Of a stretch of 10,670 nt of DNA, positions 6,490-10,670 are shown one piece after another. The position numbers and the translations under genes are program-made. The notes beneath the pieces were generated by a model. It was not told where the DNA came from. It ran no database searches and saw nothing but the letters and a program-made list of their open reading frames with translations. This DNA comes from Planctomycetaceae bacterium UBA4732 (GTDB lineage: Bacteria > Planctomycetota > Planctomycetia > Gemmatales > Gemmataceae), in assembly GCA_002404095.1 (NCBI GenBank), contig DHJA01000063.1, positions 1,196-11,865 of the forward strand, read 5' to 3'. Numbering within the stretch: the first letter of the stretch is position 1; every line of letters starts with the position of its first letter.

Positions 6490-6991
6490 TGGAACGCCCC
6501 TCCCGGATCTTGTTCAGGTGGTCGATGTCAATGTGATCTTTGGGGCGTCCTGCCCGTCGTTTCAGGTCTAACAGATCGTCCAGCCCCACGAAGGTCGCCG
6601 GCAGGCCGGCGGCCACCTCAATGCTCGCCGCCGAAGCGAACGCTCGGGTGAAGTCGAGCGGTTCTTCGACGAACAAATCGACGACGGTCTTTGGGTGTTG
6701 CGGGCTGAAAAGGGAGAGTACCGTCAACCCTTTGGAGCGAACCCATTCCGCCCGCGTCGGTCCGTCGGCGAACGCCTCCAGAGGAACGGGCGCCGTCGGC
6801 CGATATCCGAGGCCTGTCAACGCGGCCACCGCCGGATGCAGATTCTCATCAGTCAGTTCAAGGATCAGGTCCAGATCCGCCGTATAGCGGACATAACCAT
6901 GTGCCACGACTGCCACGCCGCCCGCGATCAAGTAGCGGACGCCAGCGTCGTTCAGCGCGCGAATCACCGATTCGATGCTGCGGACTTCCAT
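6482..6991 (-). CDS. Nucleotidyltransferase-fold protein (AbiEii/MNT-like, polymerase beta superfamily)
   Basis: The 169-residue protein has the minimal nucleotidyltransferase pattern: G24-G25 followed by A-H-G, R35, and D39-L-D41, giving a GG..V..HG.VR.T.DLDL block. A third acidic residue is at D105 in the V-V-D-L-F strand. The C-terminal L-D-D-L-L-D-L-K-R-R-A-G-R-P-K-D (136-152) matches the end of AbiEii- and DUF6036-like proteins. With all three acidic residues present it is likely to be active. Relatives transfer nucleotides to RNA, tRNA or protein, and several are toxins. The ATG at 6991 (GAGAG 6 bases upstream) is preferred; an in-frame TTG at 7072 would add 27 residues without a clear ribosome binding site and run into the divergent promoter region. 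It is first in an operon with the 72-residue gene and hutX. Whether it is a toxin, antibiotic modifier or housekeeping enzyme cannot be told from sequence. Confidence 0.85.
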   Translation of the reverse strand: MEVRSIESVIRALNDAGVRYLIAGGVAVVAHGYVRYTADLDLILELTDENLHPAVAALTGLGYRPTAPVPLEAFADGPTRAEWVRSKGLTVLSLFSPQHPKTVVDLFVEEPLDFTRAFASAASIEVAAGLPATFVGLDDLLDLKRRAGRPKDHIDIDHLNKIREGRSNA

Positions 6992-7084
6992 GCGCGGCTC
7001 TCTGGCCCTTAGTTTATCTTGTGTACGCGCGAGACTGTCGGTTATGTTGGCTTGTGTACCACGCCGCCGCAAGAGGAGATCGTC
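6992..7084. promoter_or_regulatory. Divergent promoter region with a 9-bp direct repeat
   Basis: The 93-base gap separates two divergent transcription units, so it should hold both promoters. The 9-mer CTTGTGTAC occurs at 7018-7026 and again at 7051-7059, 33 bases apart, close to three helical turns, as expected for two operator half-sites on one DNA face. A weak plus-strand -10 candidate is TATGTT at 7043-7048. A weak minus-strand -10 candidate lies next to the first repeat copy. Neither has a convincing -35. The repeat is plainly seen; its role is inference. Confidence 0.45.
7071..7078 (+). promoter_or_regulatory. Ribosome binding site fixing the Uma2 start
   Basis: AAGAGGAG lies 6 bases before the ATG at 7085. 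It decides this start over an upstream in-frame TTG at 7019, which would run into the divergent promoter region and extend the protein beyond the usual family start. Confidence 0.8.
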
Positions 7085-7639
7085 ATGTCCACAACCGCCG
7101 CCGCCCTGCTGACCGCCGAGGAGTACGCCGAGTTGCCTGACGACGGCCGACTGACCGAACTTGTCCGAGGAGTCGTAGTCCCCATGACTTTACCTACACC
7201 GCGACATGGAGAAATCTGTTTGCAAGCCGGCTATCTTCTCAAACAATACCTCGAAATGCACCCCGTCGGCCGCGCGGTCAGCAACGACGCTGGGGTTATA
7301 ACCGAGCGCGGCCCCGACACCATGCGCGGCCCCGACGTGGCCTTCTTCAGCTATGCCAAGACGCCGCGCGGGCCGCTGCCGCCGGGCTATCTGTCGGTGC
7401 CGCCCGAACTGGCTTTCGAGGTGCGCTCGACCGGCGACCGCTGGCGGAAAATCAACGAGAAGGTTCACGAGTACCTGGAGGCCGGCGTAGTGTTAGTCTG
7501 CGTTCTCGATCAGCAAACGGAAACCGCCCACGTCTTCCACGCCGACCAGCCGCCGCGCGAGGTGAAACGGGACGAGGAATTGACGCTTCCCGAGGTGTTC
7601 GCCGATTTCCGCGTTGCGGTTCGCCGCTTCTTTGAGTAG
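7085..7639 (+). CDS. Uma2 family (DUF820) PD-(D/E)XK nuclease-fold protein
   Basis: The 184-residue protein has typical Uma2 length and landmarks. The N-terminal T-A-E-E-Y-A-E-L-P-D-D..L..L-V-R-G segment (10-29) is followed by R-H-G-E-I (40-44), R-G-P-D-V-A-F (81-87), L-A-F-E-V-R-S (109-115) and K-V-H-E-Y-L-E-A-G-V..V-C-V-L-D (126-142). The presumed metal-binding residues of the restriction-endonuclease fold are D84 and E112, with K126 as the likely lysine from the following helix. Uma2 proteins occur in many copies in planctomycetes and cyanobacteria. They are annotated as putative endonucleases, but their biological role is largely unknown. The stop is 6 bases before the next gene, so the two are probably co-transcribed. 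No restriction methylase or other partner is nearby, so a restriction-modification role is not supported here. Confidence 0.92.
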   Translation: MSTTAAALLTAEEYAELPDDGRLTELVRGVVVPMTLPTPRHGEICLQAGYLLKQYLEMHPVGRAVSNDAGVITERGPDTMRGPDVAFFSYAKTPRGPLPPGYLSVPPELAFEVRSTGDRWRKINEKVHEYLEAGVVLVCVLDQQTETAHVFHADQPPREVKRDEELTLPEVFADFRVAVRRFFE

Positions 7640-7645
7640 TCCCCG

Positions 7646-9301
7646 ATGACGCATGGCGACGCCTTCCTGCAAGCCATCCTCGCCGAACCGGACGACGACG
7701 CGCCCCGGCTGATCTACGCCGACTGGCTGGAAGAACGTGGCGATCCGCGCGGCGCATTCATTCGCCTACAGTGCGCGCTGGAGCGGCTCGGCCCCACGGA
7801 TTCGAGGCGCGCCGATCTGGAGGACGAAGCCGGTGCGCTGCTGCATCAGCAGGGAGAGGAATGGACCGCGCCGCTACAAGAAATCGCGTCCGATTGGCGA
7901 TTCCGTCGCGGCTTCGTCGCGGAAGCTACGGTTACAGGCGACGAGTTCCTGGCGCGCGGCGACGACCTCTTTAACGCATTTCCGATAATTCGCCTCCGTA
8001 TTAGGCTCAAGCGGGGCCAAGCCAGCGAAGTGGCTAGGTCTCCGCATTTGGCCAGGCTGCGGACGCTTGACGTGAATTCCTGTCAACTCCGCGACGGCGG
8101 GGTTCATGAATTGCTGGCCTCGCCGCATCTGAGACGTCTAACCGGCCTCGGCCTCGCGGGTAACGATCTGGAAGGGCCGGCCGTTCGAGCGCTCCTTGAG
8201 TCGCCGCTGATGGGCCGGCTTATTTGTCTTAACCTTAGTGATAATGGTTCGCTCGGCGTCAGCGCGGCCCGCGCTTTGGCACAGTCTCCGGCCGCCGCGG
8301 CTTTGCGGACGCTCGATCTCTCCTATACGAATATCGGCACGGCCGGACTGCGTGACCTACTGGCCTCGACTTTCATTACCGGCTTAACTTCTCTTTCGGT
8401 CGCCCACATCGGCCTTCACGGCATAACCGACGCAGTCCTAGCGGAGCTGATCGGAGCGCCGGTCTTATCTCGGCTGACAACGCTCGATCTCGGCGGCTTC
8501 CGTCACGGAGGGCTGACGGAATTACTGCGGTCCCCGGCCCTAAGTCGGCTTACGTCGCTTTCGCTCGTTGGCAACAACCTTGGCCGTGGGAGCGTCCGTT
8601 TCCTCGCGGAATCGCCGCATCTTTCCGGCCTGACGACCCTCAACTTGACCGGCAATCAGGCCGGGCCGGAGGGATTGCAACTGCTCGCGGCGTCGCCGCA
8701 CATGGCCGGCTTAACCGTCTTGCGTCTCGGCGCCAACGGCGTCCGCGACGCCGGCGCCCGCGCGCTGGCGGCCTCGCCTTATGTAACGCGCTTAATGGAA
8801 CTCGACCTCGGCAAGAACGGCATAGGCGGTCCCGGCATTCGAGCGCTCGCGGAATCGCCGAATGTTGCCCGCCTGACCACCCTTGACCTAAGCGAAAATT
8901 ACGTCGGCCTTGAAAGTGTGCGAGTGCTAGCCGCTTCGCCTAATCTGAGCCGGCTCACCTGCCTGCGTTTGAAAAGCAACCAACTCGACGGGGAGGCGGC
9001 ACGGCTGCTGTCGGCCTCTCCGTACCTGTCCCGGCTTTCGATTCTGAACCTGGACGACAACGATCTGAGCGATGGAGGCTTGTGGGCTTTGCTGTCCTCA
9101 ACCCGCTTGACTCGCCTAGCCGAATTGTCTGTCCGCAACAATGGCATCGGCGCGTGCGGGGCGGAAAGCCTGGCCGCGCTTCTCGCCGGCGCGCCGCGCT
9201 TTGCCCGCTTGCGAAAATTGGACCTACGCGAAAACCCTTTAGGCGACGCCGAACGCCAGTTACTGCGGAAGCAGTTCGGTACGCGAATCGAGCTAGGATA
9301 A
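7646..9301 (+). CDS. TIGR02996 domain plus leucine-rich-repeat protein
   Basis: Residues 1-45 form the TIGR02996 'repeat-companion' domain, recognisable from F-L-Q-A-I-L-A-E-P-D-D-D-A-P-R-L-I-Y-A-D-W-L-E-E-R-G-D..G. This domain is characteristic of Gemmata-group planctomycetes and usually precedes repeat domains. A linker region (about 46-130) follows, then roughly 15 consecutive leucine-rich repeats from 132 to the C-terminus. The common unit is about 27 residues, SPxLxRLTxLxLxxNxL then xxGxxxLLA, resembling the ribonuclease-inhibitor-like class. Units 5 (30 residues), 6 (25) and 14 (31) depart from the usual length. There is no signal peptide or membrane segment, so it is probably cytoplasmic and makes a curved protein-binding surface. 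The partner is unknown. The ATG at 7646 has only a weak ribosome binding site, which fits translational coupling with the Uma2 gene 6 bases upstream. Confidence 0.93.
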   Translation: MTHGDAFLQAILAEPDDDAPRLIYADWLEERGDPRGAFIRLQCALERLGPTDSRRADLEDEAGALLHQQGEEWTAPLQEIASDWRFRRGFVAEATVTGDEFLARGDDLFNAFPIIRLRIRLKRGQASEVARSPHLARLRTLDVNSCQLRDGGVHELLASPHLRRLTGLGLAGNDLEGPAVRALLESPLMGRLICLNLSDNGSLGVSAARALAQSPAAAALRTLDLSYTNIGTAGLRDLLASTFITGLTSLSVAHIGLHGITDAVLAELIGAPVLSRLTTLDLGGFRHGGLTELLRSPALSRLTSLSLVGNNLGRGSVRFLAESPHLSGLTTLNLTGNQAGPEGLQLLAASPHMAGLTVLRLGANGVRDAGARALAASPYVTRLMELDLGKNGIGGPGIRALAESPNVARLTTLDLSENYVGLESVRVLAASPNLSRLTCLRLKSNQLDGEAARLLSASPYLSRLSILNLDDNDLSDGGLWALLSSTRLTRLAELSVRNNGIGACGAESLAALLAGAPRFARLRKLDLRENPLGDAERQLLRKQFGTRIELG

Positions 9302-9408
9302 CCACCGACGGCACTCTATAATCAGGCTGCATTCTTCACGACGACGCCGGGTTATGCGGATGATGAGCCACGGCGCCGTCTTCAAACGAACCTTTGAGAG
9401 GACCGCCC
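9302..9408 (+). promoter_or_regulatory. Intergenic region with a possible -10 element
   Basis: This 107-base gap precedes the final membrane-protein gene. A perfect TATAAT lies at 9317-9322, but no recognisable -35 hexamer sits 16-18 bases upstream and it is not preceded by TG, so the promoter call is weak. I see no terminator hairpin after the leucine-rich-repeat gene, so read-through is also possible. Confidence 0.3.
9396..9402 (+). promoter_or_regulatory. Ribosome binding site fixing a GTG start
   Basis: GAGAGGA ends 6 bases before the GTG at 9409, ideal spacing. It overlaps an alternative TTG start codon at 9394-9396, which would have no site of its own. GTG at 9409 is therefore chosen. 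Confidence 0.7.
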
Positions 9409-10620
9409 GTGGCTGCTCTTGGCGCCCTTTTGATAGTCCTTATCTCGGTCCTCCCTACTTTGTACTTCGTTACCTATGCCATGCACTGTCTGCTCGTTGT
9501 CGTGCAGGACACGGCGGCCGGCAACGATGAAGTGACCTGGCCCGAGGAGCGGTTTCAGGACACGCTCGGCGGCGCATTTCACCTCGCCGCCGTCGTCTTG
9601 ATTTGGTTGGCTCCGATCGGCATCCTGACTCGCGCCTTAAGGAATGTTTGGCTGCCGGACGACCCCGGTCTCCGTTTCTTGCTCCTTGCCGTGCCGGGAT
9701 TGTGGATAATTCTTCCCGTGGCAATTTTCTCGTCTCTTAGCGCGTCGTCGCGTTGGTTTGTGTTTCGTCCGGTCGTCGTCTGGAACCTGCTGCGCCTCGC
9801 GCCGTTCACTTTCATCGTCTATCTACTCAGCGCGATTCTGGCCGGACTGATCACGGCGTTGGTCTATGTCACCGTCTTTCGCGGCTGGATCGTAGTCGCC
9901 CCGGTGGCCGGGGTGGGAACGGCGACGGCGTTTCTAATCTACGGGCGCCTGCTGGGCCGCTTGGGGTGGAGGATGGGCCGGTTGTACTTGGGCAATAGCA
10001 CGAGCATCAAGAAGGCTCGACCTCAAGCGATAGCGGCCGTGCTAAGTGAATCACAGCCGCCGGCGCCCGACGAGCCGCCTGGCCCGGAGGAACTAGATTC
10101 CGAGTGGGAGATAACGCCTTACGGTCAAAAACGGCGCCGCGTCAAGGGATATGGTATGACGCGAGACGCGCTAGCGCAGCCCATGAAGAACGCGCTTCCG
10201 AAAGTGCCAGCGGCCAAAGTAAACGAGCCGATTGCACCGGACGAATTAGATCGCGAATGGGAAGTCACGGCTCATGGTCGGAAACAGCGCCGCACCAAGA
10301 GCTATGGGATAACCCAAGAACCGCCGTCCCAATCGGACGCGGCGCCGGAGGACGGCATTACCGCGCTCAACGTACCCCCGCCGGCGTCCATCACCGAACG
10401 GCCTCCCGCCTCGGGGCCGACCGACTTCGACCGGGTGATCCGTGGGCGCACGAGGATAGTCATCGGATCGCAAGGCTCATTCCTTGGCGGCGTATTCACG
10501 TTTCCCTACTACCGCCAGACGCGCATACCGTGGCTGTTGTTGTCACTGGGTTTTCTGATGGTGTACGGCGCCGCCTGTGTGCTGGTATCTGTCTATTTAA
10601 CAATTAATAAAAACGGATAA
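9409..10620 (+). CDS. Six-helix membrane protein with duplicated motif in its cytoplasmic loop; function unknown
   Basis: I do not recognise a family. Counting from the GTG (403 residues), hydrophobic segments lie near 3-31, 57-75, 88-110, 128-155, 160-181 and 373-397. The stretch after the fifth segment is rich in Arg (G-R-L-L-G-R-L-G-W-R-M-G-R), which puts the following loop of about 190 residues in the cytoplasm. That loop is Pro/Ala-rich and probably disordered, apart from a 28-residue motif present twice, starting at residues 225 and 276. The copies are identical at 16 of 28 positions, with conserved L-D-x-E-W-E, T, G-x-K-x-R-R and K-x-Y-G-x-T. The gene is on the same strand as the leucine-rich-repeat gene but 107 bases away. 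It may be a lineage-specific envelope protein; the motif may bind a partner. The coding call is firm and the function is open. Confidence 0.85.
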   Translation: MAALGALLIVLISVLPTLYFVTYAMHCLLVVVQDTAAGNDEVTWPEERFQDTLGGAFHLAAVVLIWLAPIGILTRALRNVWLPDDPGLRFLLLAVPGLWIILPVAIFSSLSASSRWFVFRPVVVWNLLRLAPFTFIVYLLSAILAGLITALVYVTVFRGWIVVAPVAGVGTATAFLIYGRLLGRLGWRMGRLYLGNSTSIKKARPQAIAAVLSESQPPAPDEPPGPEELDSEWEITPYGQKRRRVKGYGMTRDALAQPMKNALPKVPAAKVNEPIAPDELDREWEVTAHGRKQRRTKSYGITQEPPSQSDAAPEDGITALNVPPPASITERPPASGPTDFDRVIRGRTRIVIGSQGSFLGGVFTFPYYRQTRIPWLLLSLGFLMVYGAACVLVSVYLTINKNG

Positions 10621-10640
10621 ATACGTTTCGCCGCGACCCG

Positions 10641-10670
10641 AAGGGAAGCGCGGGGAGACGCGCTCCCCTT
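10641..10670 (+). terminator. Possible rho-independent terminator, cut by the window end
   Basis: After the membrane-protein stop codon the left arm GGGAAGCGCG (10643-10652) pairs with CGCGCTCCC (10659-10667) as nine base pairs with one bulged A and a 6-base loop. The window ends just after, in CTT, so the expected T-run cannot be confirmed. Confidence 0.4.

Noticed and set aside
6232..6651. Plus-strand open frame of 139 codons opposite the hutX operon
   Set aside because: It runs antisense across three overlapping genes that have good ribosome binding sites and recognisable families.
7019..7084. N-terminal extension of the Uma2 gene from a TTG codon
   Set aside because: The ATG at 7085 has an excellent ribosome binding site at ideal distance, and the extension would occupy the divergent promoter region.
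9370..9379. 10-base perfect palindrome ACGGCGCCGT upstream of the last gene
   Set aside because: It is a single short GC-rich palindrome with no second copy nearby, so chance is sufficient.

Overview
The window looks like chromosomal DNA of a GC-rich planctomycete, most likely from the Gemmata/Gemmataceae group. The evidence is a protein that joins a TIGR02996-type N-terminal domain to leucine-rich repeats, a Uma2-family protein next to it, and intergenic palindromic repeats of a kind I associate with planctomycete genomes. This assignment is inference from gene content; no rRNA or marker gene is present.

Region 1 (about 1-5450, minus strand) is a three-gene operon read from right to left. 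It holds an ABC transporter ATPase (5450-4506), an ABC-2 type permease with a very large loop domain (4346-2301), and a 730-residue membrane-anchored protein of unknown function (2213-21). Both gaps inside the operon, and the stretch upstream of it, carry palindromic repeats: a mirrored array of 9-base units at 2229-2285, a nested palindrome cluster at 4372-4500, and hairpins with compensatory base changes at 5598-5736. The last two families share the core CGCTCYGCG although their stems differ.

Region 2 (5745-6991, minus strand) is a compact operon whose genes overlap by 8 bases at each junction. It encodes a polymerase-beta-type nucleotidyltransferase-fold protein, a 72-residue partner of unknown function, and a HutX/ChuX-family haem-handling protein. 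The first two look like a conserved two-gene module, possibly toxin-antitoxin-like; the linked HutX is unexpected.

Region 3 (7085-10620, plus strand) is transcribed divergently from region 2 across a 93-base gap that contains a 9-base direct repeat. It encodes a Uma2-family PD-(D/E)XK protein, a 551-residue TIGR02996 plus leucine-rich-repeat protein 6 bases downstream, and, after a 107-base gap, a six-helix membrane protein whose cytoplasmic loop contains a duplicated 28-residue motif. A possible terminator hairpin closes the window.

No tRNA, rRNA, CRISPR array, transposase or phage gene is visible. The least familiar features are the nucleotidyltransferase/small protein/HutX operon, the core-sharing palindromes, and the mirrored 9-base array that abuts a ribosome binding site.
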